Positions 1-7,269 of a DNA stretch of 45,840 nt are shown here, piece by piece (position 1 is the first letter of the stretch; each line of letters begins with the position of its first letter). Both the position numbers and the translations under genes were made by a program. Where the stretch lies: positions 1 to 45,840 of the forward strand of contig NZ_ARWG02000003.1 in assembly GCF_000384335.2 (NCBI RefSeq). Direction: 5' to 3'. A model generated the notes under the pieces. That model was not told where the DNA came from. It saw only the letters and a program-made list of their open reading frames with translations, and did no database searches. The DNA comes from Hyphomicrobium sp. 99. Lineage in GTDB: Bacteria; Pseudomonadota; Alphaproteobacteria; Rhizobiales; Hyphomicrobiaceae.

Positions 1-95
1 TCCATCATGGGTGCGATACTGAATCGGTGATGCGCTGAAATCGCTGAATTATTTGACATTCCCGATGAAATCCGTTGCGCATGTTGCTGTTAACC
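1..95. repeat. Terminal direct repeat, left copy
   Basis: These 95 bases are identical to 45746-45840, the last bases of the window. The simplest reading is that the window is a circular or circularly permuted molecule written with an overlap, giving a unit of about 45,745 bp. Alternatives are true terminal repeats of a linear genome (T7-like phages have them) or the att duplication flanking a prophage, since an integrase begins at 187. I see no tRNA-like sequence in it. One operator-like half-site (GTTGCGC, 74-80) is present. Confidence 0.9.
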
Positions 96-186
96 GTGCT
101 CTTTGATGCTGTTTTCACATCATTGCACCCCGTTTCTAATCCGGTAATATTACAAGGTAATACCGAGGGAGCTTTGTAATACCGCA
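96..186 (+). promoter_or_regulatory. Integrase upstream region with repeated GTAATACCG sites
   Basis: Just before the integrase start, GTAATACCG occurs twice as a direct repeat (157-165 and 176-184, 19 bp apart). An inverted relative, CGGTAATA, lies at 142-149 and contains the 10-bp palindrome GTAATATTAC (144-153). Such clustered half-sites next to int could be integrase arm sites, an excisionase site or an int operator; the sequence does not decide. A purine-rich GAGGGAG at 165-171 is rather far from the ATG at 187. Confidence 0.45.
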
Positions 187-1284
187 ATGGGAACCATCCT
201 AGTTCGCCCCCGCAGTAATGGCACGACTGCGTTCATGGCGAAGATCATTCTGAAGCGTGCCGGGACCGTCATACACCGGGAGAGCAAGACATTCGAGCGA
301 CGCGCCGCCGCTGTTGCCTGGATTGAGAAGCGCGAAGGCGAGCTTGCGCGTCCCGGCGAGATCGAGCGCGCGAACGCGTCAAAGGTCACGCTGGCGGATG
401 CCATCGACAAATACACGACCGACAGCGCCAAGGAGATCGGCCGCACGAAGGCCCAGGTTCTTAAGGCAATCAAGTCCTACAGCATCGCCGCGAAGGAATG
501 CCACCTGATCCAGTCGTCAGATATTGTCGCGCTATCGAAGGAACTCGCGAAAGGCAGGAAGCCTCAAACCGTCGCGAACTATCTCAGCCACTTGGCGGCA
601 GTCTTCGCGATAGCAGGCCCGGCTTGGGGATACCGTTTAGACGCCCAGGCGATGAAGGACGCCTTCACCGTAGGCAAGCGGCTCGGATACACCGGCAAGT
701 CACAAGAACGCGACCGCCGCCCGACGCTCGACGAACTCGAGACGCTGCTGACGCATTACCAGGAGCGCCACCGTCGCCGCCCGCGTTCATGCCCTATGCA
801 CTACGTGTGCGCGTTCGCGCTGTTCTCGACGCGGCGGCAGGAGGAATTGACCCGCATCCGTTGGGAGGATTTGGACGTGCCGGGCTCGCGCGTCATGGTG
901 CGAGACATGAAAAACCCGGGCGAGAAGATCGGAAATAATGTTTGGTGCGATCTTCCTGAGCCCGCGCTGCGCATCATTCAAGCCATGCCGAAAAAGGGAG
1001 AGCGGATTTTTCCCTACTCAGCCAGATCGATCAGCGCGAACTTCACCCGCACGTGCCAATTGTTGGGGATCGAAGACTTGCACTTTCACGACCTACGGCA
1101 CGACGGAGTGTCCAGACTGTTCGAGATCGGAACGTCTATTCCGCGCGCCGCCGCCGTATCAGGGCACCGCTCATGGCAAACGCTTCAGCGCTACACTCAC
1201 ATGCGGCAGGCGGGAGATAAATATGCGGGCTGGAAATGGCTCGATGTCGTTTCCAGCCCGCTCGCCGTCAGTACCAGTTCTTGA
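187..1284 (+). CDS. int: Tyrosine recombinase (phage integrase)
   Basis: This 365-residue protein is a site-specific recombinase that would integrate and excise the genome at attP/attB. The N-terminal ~70 residues form a basic arm-binding-like region, followed by a SAM-like core-binding domain (about 70-165) and the catalytic domain. Visible catalytic residues are Arg217 (in STRRQEEL), probably Lys242, the His301-x-x-Arg304 pair (HDLR), His327 (GHRSW) and the nucleophile Tyr336 (QRYTH). The set is intact, so it is probably active. It lies next to the terminal repeat and the repeats at 142-184, as expected for an int-attP module. Its last 17 bases overlap the 3' end of the convergent endolysin gene. 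Upstream on the circular map is the strong terminator at 45695, so int needs its own promoter. Confidence 0.95.
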   Translation: MGTILVRPRSNGTTAFMAKIILKRAGTVIHRESKTFERRAAAVAWIEKREGELARPGEIERANASKVTLADAIDKYTTDSAKEIGRTKAQVLKAIKSYSIAAKECHLIQSSDIVALSKELAKGRKPQTVANYLSHLAAVFAIAGPAWGYRLDAQAMKDAFTVGKRLGYTGKSQERDRRPTLDELETLLTHYQERHRRRPRSCPMHYVCAFALFSTRRQEELTRIRWEDLDVPGSRVMVRDMKNPGEKIGNNVWCDLPEPALRIIQAMPKKGERIFPYSARSISANFTRTCQLLGIEDLHFHDLRHDGVSRLFEIGTSIPRAAAVSGHRSWQTLQRYTHMRQAGDKYAGWKWLDVVSSPLAVSTSS

Positions 1285-2191
1285 AAATGTCCTTGCGCTT
1301 CTTGATGATCAGCACCGCAGCGACGAGAACGATGCAGACGCCGGTCGCAATGAGCGGATAAGTGACGAACTTCGGCAGGCTGCTTTCTGAGGCGACGCCG
1401 GTTTGCTTCACGCCCTCAGCGGCCCCGCCCACGACGCAACCACCGCCGCCAGCGGCGATTGCTCTGCGTTCCTTCTCCGTCGCCGCGTCGATCACGTCCT
1501 TGCCGGGTGTCGACGTTGGCGGCGAGCCCGGCAGGCGATTAATGATGGCCTCGTTACCGGCCATGCGCGCGCGTCGATCAGCAAGCCCGTTTGTGCCGCC
1601 GTTCCATAGCCGCACGCAGCCGATGAAGTCGCCGGTATCGGCTTTGGCGTTCATCTTCTTCCACGTCCAGAACGCCGCCGACACTGCCGCCTGATTGTCG
1701 TACTTCGCGGCAATCTCGGGCTTGTCTTCAAGCGGCAGCTTAGCCAGTGCGCCGACTTTCGCGTAACCGTCGCGCCCAGTGATCTGCGGCCCACCGCGCC
1801 CGATGAAGCGAGAGCCATCGTCGGAGCCGGGACGGTTGCCCATCCGGTTGCCATAGATGTCGTCGAAGGCGCGCTTCTGCCAGCCGCTTTTAGTGCCGTA
1901 CTTCGCACGCACAGCGTCCGCGTTCTCGAAACGGTTCGGCCAAACTGCGGCCATGCGCGCCGCCGTGTAATTGATATTCTCCGTCAGGTTCTTGATCGTG
2001 AACCCGTCGACCTCGTGCTCGATGTTCGCGAAGAAAAACTTCAGCCGGTTGCGCGTGTGGTTGATGCCAGCCGGACCAAGTATCGAATCCTGCTTGTCGA
2101 TGAAATCCTTAAGCACCGCTTCCGGAGCTTTCGGAAATAGCGCGCGCATGCTTGGCAGATCGAGACGGATTGTCATTGTGCGGTTCTCCAT
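1268..2191 (-). CDS. GH19 (chitinase-like) endolysin with C-terminal membrane segment
   Basis: This 307-residue peptidoglycan hydrolase would cleave the host wall at lysis. Glycoside hydrolase family 19 signatures are visible: the catalytic Glu60 in EHEVDGF, the GRGGPQITG motif near 155-165 and RLWNGG near 195. No N-terminal signal peptide is seen. A Gly/Ser/Pro linker (about 222-270) leads to a C-terminal hydrophobic helix (about 276-296) followed by a basic tail (KKRKD), so the enzyme appears membrane-tethered at its C terminus, which is unusual for GH19 lysins. It lies far from the holin-like genes at 11607-12503 and downstream of the leftward early operon, so its expression may be wired differently from the late genes. 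The gene converges on int. Confidence 0.9.
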   Translation of the reverse strand: MENRTMTIRLDLPSMRALFPKAPEAVLKDFIDKQDSILGPAGINHTRNRLKFFFANIEHEVDGFTIKNLTENINYTAARMAAVWPNRFENADAVRAKYGTKSGWQKRAFDDIYGNRMGNRPGSDDGSRFIGRGGPQITGRDGYAKVGALAKLPLEDKPEIAAKYDNQAAVSAAFWTWKKMNAKADTGDFIGCVRLWNGGTNGLADRRARMAGNEAIINRLPGSPPTSTPGKDVIDAATEKERRAIAAGGGGCVVGGAAEGVKQTGVASESSLPKFVTYPLIATGVCIVLVAAVLIIKKRKDIFKNWY

Positions 2192-2417
2192 GATGAAACC
2201 GCGACAACCATTGCCCCGCGATAGTTGAGACAGAGAACACCCTTGAGGCGGCTTCTCTCAACCTATCCGGCCAGGGTGGATAGGTGAAACATGGTTTTGA
2301 TCGTCCGTGCAGAGCGGCATAGGCTTCGCCTCAAAGGGGGGTGTCATTGATGGCCTATGTAATCAAGGCAAACCGGTAAGTGGGCCGCAGCGCGGAATGA
2401 TCCATGCTGCGGCTCGT
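2192..2417. other. Intergenic region with hairpins and a 9-codon mini-ORF; possible small RNA
   Basis: There is no ordinary gene here. A perfect 7-bp stem lies at 2262-2268/2278-2284 (CCTATCC/GGATAGG), and an imperfect longer stem pairs 2220-2229 with 2255-2266. A 9-codon ORF at 2350-2379 (MAYVIKANR) follows a strong Shine-Dalgarno-like AAAGGGGGG. It is followed by an 8-bp GC stem (2384-2391/2406-2413) and a T-rich run on the + strand, although no + strand gene precedes it. The arrangement would suit a short + strand transcript of about 100-200 nt, or a leader peptide left from a deleted gene. Confidence 0.35.
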
Positions 2418-2427
2418 TTATTTTTTG
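2384..2427 (+). terminator. Putative rho-independent terminator (+ strand)
   Basis: GCCGCAGC and GCTGCGGC form an 8-bp stem around a 14-base loop that can itself pair (GGA/TCC). It is followed on the + strand by TCGTTTATTTTTTG. It overlaps the 3' end of the leftward primase gene and lacks a T-run on the minus strand, so it would act on rightward transcripts from 2200-2380 or on int read-through. Confidence 0.5.
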
Positions 2428-3287
2428 CGGCCCATAACGCGGACATTGCAGCCCTGCTCAAGCAATAAGCTTGCGATGCCGTCCCCTGTGCCCCGGCCCG
2501 GCGCATCAGAATCAGGCCAAACGATAACGCTACGACCCTTTAGCGGCGTCCAATCCGTATGCTTTGCGCCCTCTGTGCCGCCAGCCCACGACACGACAGC
2601 GCGGCCCGTCGCCTTCACCAGAGCATCGCGGCACTTCTCGCCCTCCGCAACGATCACTTGCCCGTCGCCCATCGCTTCGAGCCCGTACAGTGGGCGCGGC
2701 TTTGGGAACGGAAAGCGGCACCACCCTTCGCGTCCGTTCGGCAAGCGAACCCACATTACCATCGGCGTTTCTTTTTTGCCGTCCGGCAGATCATGGCGCA
2801 ACACGTAGCCGAATAGCGAACCGTCTTCGCGACGATACGGGAATATCATCGACGGCACGAACGACCCGACTTCGCGCTCAGTGCCAGCGCGCTTTGGATT
2901 GTAGAGCGTCACTCGCTTGCCCGGCTCGATCTCGTCGACCGGATCGACGGGCACGATACCGGCATACACGTCTCGCACTTCGACGTGACGCGGCGCGATG
3001 TTCGGCCCCGCCGCCTCGCCCTTCAGAATGCTGATCGCGCCAGGGAGATCGACCCGTTTAATCTGCCGGACAAAATCGAGAACGTCGCCCTTCGCGCCAC
3101 AGCCGAAGCAGTGCATCCGCTGCACGCGATCCCGTCCGTGGAAGATCGTAAACGAAGGCGTATCCTCTTCGTGGAACGGGCACGGCGCAACCCACTCGTC
3201 GCCGTCCTTCACCAGCGGAACGCCGAAGCGCTCCGCTGTTTCCGCAAGCGAGACTTCGCGCCGGATCAGATCGGTGTCTGAGATCAT
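2418..3287 (-). CDS. DNA primase, CHC2 zinc finger plus TOPRIM domain
   Basis: This 289-residue protein would synthesise RNA primers at the phage replication fork. An N-terminal zinc finger of CHC2 type is visible: C36-P-F-H39 and C60-F-G-C63. A linker leads to a TOPRIM fold with the acidic signature E215-G-E217 and D259-S-D261. There is no helicase domain, so it is shorter than T7 gp4. The helicase partner is probably the VapE-like ATPase (39337-40965) and/or the DEAD-type helicase (5248-6663). It is the last gene of the leftward early operon and overlaps the VRR-NUC gene by 4 bases (ATGA), implying translational coupling. Confidence 0.9.
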   Translation of the reverse strand: MISDTDLIRREVSLAETAERFGVPLVKDGDEWVAPCPFHEEDTPSFTIFHGRDRVQRMHCFGCGAKGDVLDFVRQIKRVDLPGAISILKGEAAGPNIAPRHVEVRDVYAGIVPVDPVDEIEPGKRVTLYNPKRAGTEREVGSFVPSMIFPYRREDGSLFGYVLRHDLPDGKKETPMVMWVRLPNGREGWCRFPFPKPRPLYGLEAMGDGQVIVAEGEKCRDALVKATGRAVVSWAGGTEGAKHTDWTPLKGRSVIVWPDSDAPGRGTGDGIASLLLEQGCNVRVMGRKK

Positions 3288-3700
3288 GCCAATATTCCCG
3301 CCAAGTCTTCATCGTTGCGGGCGATGCCTGCTCGCCCGCCCGCCTTCGATACAGCATCGATCCACGCGACTTGCTCAGGAGACGCCCGGCCCTTGTCCGT
3401 CTTCACTTCGACTTGCGCGTAAACGGCGACCGTCGACCCGACCATATCGGGAGTGATAACGACCGGCACCCACCCGCCGAGGTCCGACATTCCTTCGACG
3501 CCAGCACGGAAGGGCCGCGCCTTGCGTATCACAACGTCACCCGAGCCGAGCGTAACGAGCCGACCGGGATAGCCCTGCTCGACGCGGCCAATCCAAGCCA
3601 TGCCGACCTGCTGACGGAAAAGCCGCGCGCCGAGTTGCGACGCGCGGGCTTGCAGTCGGCGCATAAGATCGCCTTCTGTCACGTCATGCCTCGCCTTCAA
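3284..3700 (-). CDS. VRR-NUC domain nuclease
   Basis: This 138-residue stand-alone VRR-NUC protein belongs to the PD-(D/E)XK superfamily, whose phage members are thought to resolve branched DNA. Family features are visible: GMSD with Asp73, the catalytic E98-V-K100 and the downstream SPEQVAWIDAV helix with Gln110. The length matches phage VRR-NUC proteins. It overlaps the primase by 4 bases and the dCTP deaminase-like gene by 17, placing it inside the replication operon. Its substrate cannot be read from sequence. Confidence 0.88.
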   Translation of the reverse strand: MKARHDVTEGDLMRRLQARASQLGARLFRQQVGMAWIGRVEQGYPGRLVTLGSGDVVIRKARPFRAGVEGMSDLGGWVPVVITPDMVGSTVAVYAQVEVKTDKGRASPEQVAWIDAVSKAGGRAGIARNDEDLAGILA

Positions 3701-4148
3701 GCCGCGCGCCTTGCGGCCCGGCTTCTTGGTTCTGGTACTTGCCAGAGTAAGGCGCTTCGCTCGGAGCGTCCAAGCGATAGAACAGAATTTGCGCGATAGG
3801 GTCGCCGCTATCGATGCGCAAAACCTGATCCCCTTGGTTCTTAAGTTCGAGCGTCAAGTATCCCTTCCAACCCGGCTCGATCACCGTATTGAAAACGGAA
3901 AGCCCTTTCCGCGCCCAAGAACTTTTATCTTTGACCAGCGCAAGCACATCGGCCGGCATGTCAAAGTGCTCAATGCTCGAAGCGAGCGAGAAGGCACCCG
4001 GCGCAAGGTACAGGGTTTCGCAGATACGAATATCGTAGCCAGCGACAGACAAGCCGTAGCTACGACCACGCACGACGCTACGCTCGACGAACGGCTCGAC
4101 AGGACGCAGCGCCCTGATTGTTTGAGCGGACAGAATCATATGCGCCAC
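3684..4148 (-). CDS. dcd: dCTP deaminase / dUTPase-family nucleotide enzyme
   Basis: This 154-residue trimeric-fold enzyme would act on deoxypyrimidine nucleotides: dCTP deamination to dUTP, or dUTP hydrolysis. Family motifs are VAGYDIRI (36-42), KSSWARKGL (75-83), the block around IEPGWKGYLTLE (90-101) and GDPIAQILF (115-123). The tail contains SGKYQNQEAGPQ, typical of dCTP deaminases. I favour Dcd over dUTPase from that tail, but the reaction needs testing. It keeps the pyrimidine pool fit for replication and sits next to ssb in the early operon. The first residues (MAHM) leave the exact start uncertain by three codons. Confidence 0.88.
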   Translation of the reverse strand: MAHMILSAQTIRALRPVEPFVERSVVRGRSYGLSVAGYDIRICETLYLAPGAFSLASSIEHFDMPADVLALVKDKSSWARKGLSVFNTVIEPGWKGYLTLELKNQGDQVLRIDSGDPIAQILFYRLDAPSEAPYSGKYQNQEAGPQGARLEGEA

Positions 4149-4149
4149 C

Positions 4150-4602
4150 TCAGAACGGAATTTCGTCGTCGATGCCGACCTGAGCCGGATCTTGCGGAGC
4201 TTGCGGCCTGCTGGCGTTTTGGTTCGGATCGGACATGCCGCGCCCGCCGCCGTTATCGCCCAGCAGGATCAGGCTGCCGTTGAAGCCGGACAAAACGACT
4301 TCCGTCGTAGAGCGCTCGATATCCTGCTTATCCTTCCACTTGCGCGTTTGCAGCGCGCCCTCGACGTAAATCCTGCTGCCCTTCTTGACGTACTTCTCGA
4401 TGACCTTCACGAGAGCGTCGTTCCAGACCGTGACGCGATGCCATTCCGTCCGCTCTTTTTTCTCGCCGGTTGCCTTATCCTTCCAGCTTTCCGTGGTTGC
4501 GATTGAAAAATTCGCAACGCGCTGGCTTGTGCTCACATCGCGAAAGTCAGGGTCTTGCCCCACGTTCCCGATGATCTGCACCTTGTTGAGATAACCCGCC
4601 AT
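4150..4602 (-). CDS. ssb: Single-stranded DNA-binding protein
   Basis: This 150-residue bacterial-type SSB coats ssDNA during replication and recombination. The OB fold spans about 1-110, with the typical start MAGYLNKVQIIGNVG and the conserved TEWHRVTVW block near 52-60. A Gly/Pro/Gln-rich linker leads to the acidic tip DDEIPF, the docking peptide for partner proteins. Its start overlaps the preceding gene by 56 bases. It would cooperate with the RecT annealase (9219-10148) and the helicases. Confidence 0.95.
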   Translation of the reverse strand: MAGYLNKVQIIGNVGQDPDFRDVSTSQRVANFSIATTESWKDKATGEKKERTEWHRVTVWNDALVKVIEKYVKKGSRIYVEGALQTRKWKDKQDIERSTTEVVLSGFNGSLILLGDNGGGRGMSDPNQNASRPQAPQDPAQVGIDDEIPF

Positions 4603-5251
4603 TTAGTCCCCCTGTTTCGTTCATCACCAAGCGATAGCCTTGGCGATAGCCTACATTTTCAATCGATACGCCAGTTCCAACTAACTTCTCCCTCAGATGG
4701 CAGAGCGCCACCTTGAAAGCCGCATACATTTTTGACGCGCTCGGACCGCCGTCCGGATCGTCCGCGTACATCTCGTTAAAGATTGTTTCGGGCTGCACCG
4801 CGCGGCCCTTCCCAGACCATACCGCGCGCAAGATTGACTCTTGCAGCGGCGACAAACCTGCAGCGTGCGCGATGATGTCGACAGTCGGCTGCGGAACGCT
4901 TTGTTCGCAGCATGGGCAGGAATGTTTTACAGGTCGCAAGAGGGTCGCAAGAATTTCCGCGCGCGCCTCGACCAGATTTTCAATCCTAAAATTATCCGAA
5001 TTTCCGTCAGCAAACCGGATCATATTCCGCGTGATACCGTGGTGCCAGTTCCAGACGAGATAGTGAGCGGAGAAAAAACTGCCGCCGAGACGCACGAAAG
5101 GTTTCTTGCGACCCTCTTGCGACTTGCGCCAAGTGATCGCGCGCCCGCCGTTTCTCTGTCCAGATGCAGAATGCTGCCAGTACAGCATGCCGTCGCGGTA
5201 ATCCAACAAGCGCCGCGCTTCTTCCTTCAAGATCTGGTTTGGTATTTTCAT
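4547..5251 (-). CDS. Degenerate HNH-like domain fused to an OmpR-type winged helix
   Basis: The protein has 234 residues. Residues ~15-95 look like the HNH endonuclease module common in phages (YRDGMLYW near 18-25, AHYLVWNWHHG at 62-72, FRIENL at 88-93). However, the segment that normally reads Asp-His-x-Asn-Gly-Asp reads RFADGNSD (79-86), so the catalytic Asp-His pair is gone. A Cys cluster (C112, C114, C115) follows. Residues ~133-209 resemble the winged-helix DNA-binding domain of OmpR-type response regulators (LSPLQESILRAVW, then VGYRQGYRLV). No receiver domain is present. I infer a DNA-binding regulator or recombination accessory rather than a nuclease. It overlaps both neighbours in the early operon. 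Confidence 0.7.
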   Translation of the reverse strand: MKIPNQILKEEARRLLDYRDGMLYWQHSASGQRNGGRAITWRKSQEGRKKPFVRLGGSFFSAHYLVWNWHHGITRNMIRFADGNSDNFRIENLVEARAEILATLLRPVKHSCPCCEQSVPQPTVDIIAHAAGLSPLQESILRAVWSGKGRAVQPETIFNEMYADDPDGGPSASKMYAAFKVALCHLREKLVGTGVSIENVGYRQGYRLVMNETGGLNGGLSQQGADHRERGARP

Positions 5252-6663
5252 ACGCCGACCCTGCCCCCCTTAGCTTGTCGCGCCGTGTAAATGTGAGCGG
5301 CCCATGCTTCCGGCCGCTTGTATCCGCGCGCAGTTGCGAGCGCGACCAGAGCGTCTAGCGTCTTCGCTTCCGCCTGTTCGCGCTTGCGTTCGCGGCGGAT
5401 CGCTTCAACGTCGACCTCTTGCAATTCGCCGTCGACTTCTTCGATCTCACGCGGGCCGACCGTGGCACGCTTCTTCTCGTAGACGTGGCCGCACTCCGGA
5501 CACTTCGCGGCAGGCTGATGCGCGGCGAAGCATGACGGGCAGACGAGCAATTCAGCTTCGCGCTTCTTCTGCTTGCGCCCTTCGAGCGACCATTCGCGTT
5601 CTTCGTCGGGCAGGCCCAGGTTCGGCTTGGCAAAGCCGCCGACCATATCGATCAGGATATGAGGGACGCCGGTCCCATCCTGGCGAAGTCCGCGACCGTG
5701 CTTCTGCAAATGCCGCGCGAGCGATTGCGTTGGCGAGTTATCAAGCACGCATTCAATCGTCACCGGCCGGTCGACTTGCGCCGCGAGGTCGAAGCCCTCG
5801 CAGAAGAGTTGGCAATTGACGATGATGTCTATCTGCCGGTCAGCGAAGCCGATGAACGCGGCGCGTCGATCCGCTTGCGGCGTCTCGCCATCGAGCGCAA
5901 CGGCCATCACACCAGCGGCGCGAAACTCAGCGGCCAGACGTTCGGCGCTTTCGATGGACGGCGAGAATGCAATAGTGCGCTTGCCGAGCGCCTTGCTTTT
6001 CCAATGCTTCACGGCGTTTGCGAGAACGCCCTTGCCTGACATGAGGCTATCGAGATCCGACGAGACGTATTCGCCGCCTCGCGTGCGTAAGCCGCTCAGA
6101 TCGAGCCCGGCAGGAGAGAACGCACGGTAACGCGACAGGTGGCCGTTCTCGATCAGCCACCGGACAGACGGCCCCATGACCATCGTATCCCACACGTCGC
6201 CCAGCGGCTTGCCGTCTAAGCGCTCCGGAGATCCCGTCAGGCCGATAAGCTTCGCGCCTTCGGCCTTGTAGTGCAGCGCGACTTTCGCCCATCCGCTTGC
6301 CATGCTCAGGTGGGCTTCATCGACCATGACGTAACCAGCGGGAATTTTCCCGAGGCGATTTTTCAGTGTCGCGATAGAGGCGATGAAGACGCGATGATGA
6401 GGATTTAGATGATGCCCGGCAGCGATGTAAGAAAACGGGATGCCGAATTTATAGAACGTCTTCGCTGTTTGCGTGATCAGGTCGACGCGATGGACGCAGA
6501 AGATTACGCGCTTCTTCGCCTCGAAAATGCTCTTGATCAATGCGCCCGCGAGAACGGTCTTACCGAAGCCAGTCGGCGCATAGGTCAGCACCGACGCGTT
6601 CTCGCGCAGTGCAACGCGGAGCTTCGCGCGAACGTCATCCTGATCAGGGCGCAGCGTGATCAT
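5248..6663 (-). CDS. DEAD/DEAH-box (SF2) helicase with zinc ribbon
   Basis: This 471-residue superfamily 2 helicase is of the phage/RecQ-like-restriction-helicase type. Walker A is APTGFGKT (29-36), motif II is DEAH (115-118), motif III is LTGSPER (about 138-144) and motif VI lies near HGRGLRQ (about 324-330). After the second RecA domain comes a four-cysteine ribbon (CPSC and CPEC, about 370-390), then a Lys/Arg/Glu-rich helical tail. It probably unwinds replication or recombination intermediates. It overlaps both neighbouring genes by 4 bases, so it is translated as part of the early operon. Confidence 0.92.
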   Translation of the reverse strand: MITLRPDQDDVRAKLRVALRENASVLTYAPTGFGKTVLAGALIKSIFEAKKRVIFCVHRVDLITQTAKTFYKFGIPFSYIAAGHHLNPHHRVFIASIATLKNRLGKIPAGYVMVDEAHLSMASGWAKVALHYKAEGAKLIGLTGSPERLDGKPLGDVWDTMVMGPSVRWLIENGHLSRYRAFSPAGLDLSGLRTRGGEYVSSDLDSLMSGKGVLANAVKHWKSKALGKRTIAFSPSIESAERLAAEFRAAGVMAVALDGETPQADRRAAFIGFADRQIDIIVNCQLFCEGFDLAAQVDRPVTIECVLDNSPTQSLARHLQKHGRGLRQDGTGVPHILIDMVGGFAKPNLGLPDEEREWSLEGRKQKKREAELLVCPSCFAAHQPAAKCPECGHVYEKKRATVGPREIEEVDGELQEVDVEAIRRERKREQAEAKTLDALVALATARGYKRPEAWAAHIYTARQAKGGRVGV

Positions 6664-6872
6664 CGGCCGACCACCATGCGCTTGATGTCAGGTTCATGCG
6701 GAGCCATGCGCTTGAGCCGTGCCGCAAGCTCGCGCATAATTTCGACGTCGACGAGTTCGAGCGATAGCAATGCCGGACCCGCGTTGCCTCCATTGTAGGG
6801 ATGACAACGCATCACAAGGGCCTCAACGAACTCGGCCTGCTGTTGTAGAGTCAGACGCGGCGCGGAGGTCAT
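6660..6872 (-). CDS. Small early protein of unknown function
   Basis: This 70-residue, mainly helical, charged protein has no recognised motif. The 4-base overlaps with the Cro-like gene upstream and the helicase downstream show that it is a real member of the operon. Its place between regulator and helicase suggests a replication accessory role, but that is only context. Confidence 0.7.
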   Translation of the reverse strand: MTSAPRLTLQQQAEFVEALVMRCHPYNGGNAGPALLSLELVDVEIMRELAARLKRMAPHEPDIKRMVVGR

Positions 6873-7111
6873 TTGCCCCCCGGCGTCAGATCGCGCGATG
6901 TCAGTACGACCTTTAGCTTTTTGGCAACCGCAAGCAGATGTTTCTGGTCACGACCGTTAATTAGTCCTTCTTCGTCCTTAAGGGCGCGACTAACCTTGGA
7001 TCTATGCCTGTCAATCTCTCTGGCAAATGCCGACTGCGACAAGCCAAATTTATGAAAAACGCGTCGCCACGGCGTTGAGTTTTCTAGGGGGTGTTTCACG
7101 AGCTTGACCAT
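6869..7111 (-). CDS. Cro-like helix-turn-helix regulator
   Basis: This 80-residue DNA-binding protein heads the leftward early operon. An HTH_3-like fold spans ~18-65 (SQSAFAREIDRHRSKVSRAL at 25-44). Its HTH shares the pattern A-F-A-R-E-x6-S-x-V-S-R-x-L with the divergently transcribed repressor, which suggests that both bind the same operators, as Cro and CI do. Its promoter (-35 at 7161-7156, -10 at 7138-7133) is covered by two operators. Expected role: lytic switch, lowering repressor and early transcription. The Cro function is inferred from position and fold. Confidence 0.8.
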   Translation of the reverse strand: MVKLVKHPLENSTPWRRVFHKFGLSQSAFAREIDRHRSKVSRALKDEEGLINGRDQKHLLAVAKKLKVVLTSRDLTPGGK

Positions 7112-7118
7112 TCAAAGT

Positions 7119-7135
7119 AGTGCGATATTCGCAAC
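7119..7135. promoter_or_regulatory. Repressor operator site 1 (AGTGCGATATTCGCAAC)
   Basis: It matches the 17-bp dyad GTTGCGA-N3-TCGCAAC at 12 of 14 arm positions. Its centre lies 21 bp, two helical turns, from the next site, which would allow cooperative binding on one DNA face. Confidence 0.75.
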
Positions 7136-7161
7136 ATACGTTGCGCTTCTCGCATCGTCAA
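7133..7161 (-). promoter_or_regulatory. Leftward early promoter
   Basis: On the minus strand TTGACG (7161-7156) is followed after 17 bp by TATGTT (7138-7133), a good sigma70-type promoter. The predicted start is near 7126, a short distance from the Cro-like ATG at 7111. One operator (7140-7156) fills the spacer and another (7119-7135) covers the -10 and start, so binding would block RNA polymerase. Confidence 0.7.
7140..7156. promoter_or_regulatory. Repressor operator site 2 (GTTGCGCTTCTCGCATC)
   Basis: It matches the dyad at 12 of 14 arm positions and lies exactly between the -35 and -10 boxes of the leftward early promoter. Confidence 0.72.
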
Positions 7162-7217
7162 GCATCGAGCGCAACGCGCCGCATTTATTAAAGGGGGGTA
7201 TATGCCACTTGCAAGTT

Positions 7218-7234
7218 GTTGCGATAAATGCAAC
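7218..7234. promoter_or_regulatory. Repressor operator site 3 (GTTGCGATAAATGCAAC)
   Basis: It matches the dyad at 12 of 14 arm positions and lies 36 bp before the repressor ATG, so it probably governs repressor autoregulation. I do not see a convincing -35/-10 pair for the repressor gene here. Confidence 0.7.
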
Positions 7235-7269
7235 ATGAAGGCGCATCATAGGGAGTCGCGTATAGGCCG

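Noticed and set aside
4496..4518. GTTGCGA-N9-TCGCAAC, perfect operator arms with a longer spacer inside ssb
   Set aside because: The spacer is 9 rather than 3 bp, which changes the phasing of the half-sites, and it lies within a conserved coding stretch of ssb, so it is not counted as an operator.
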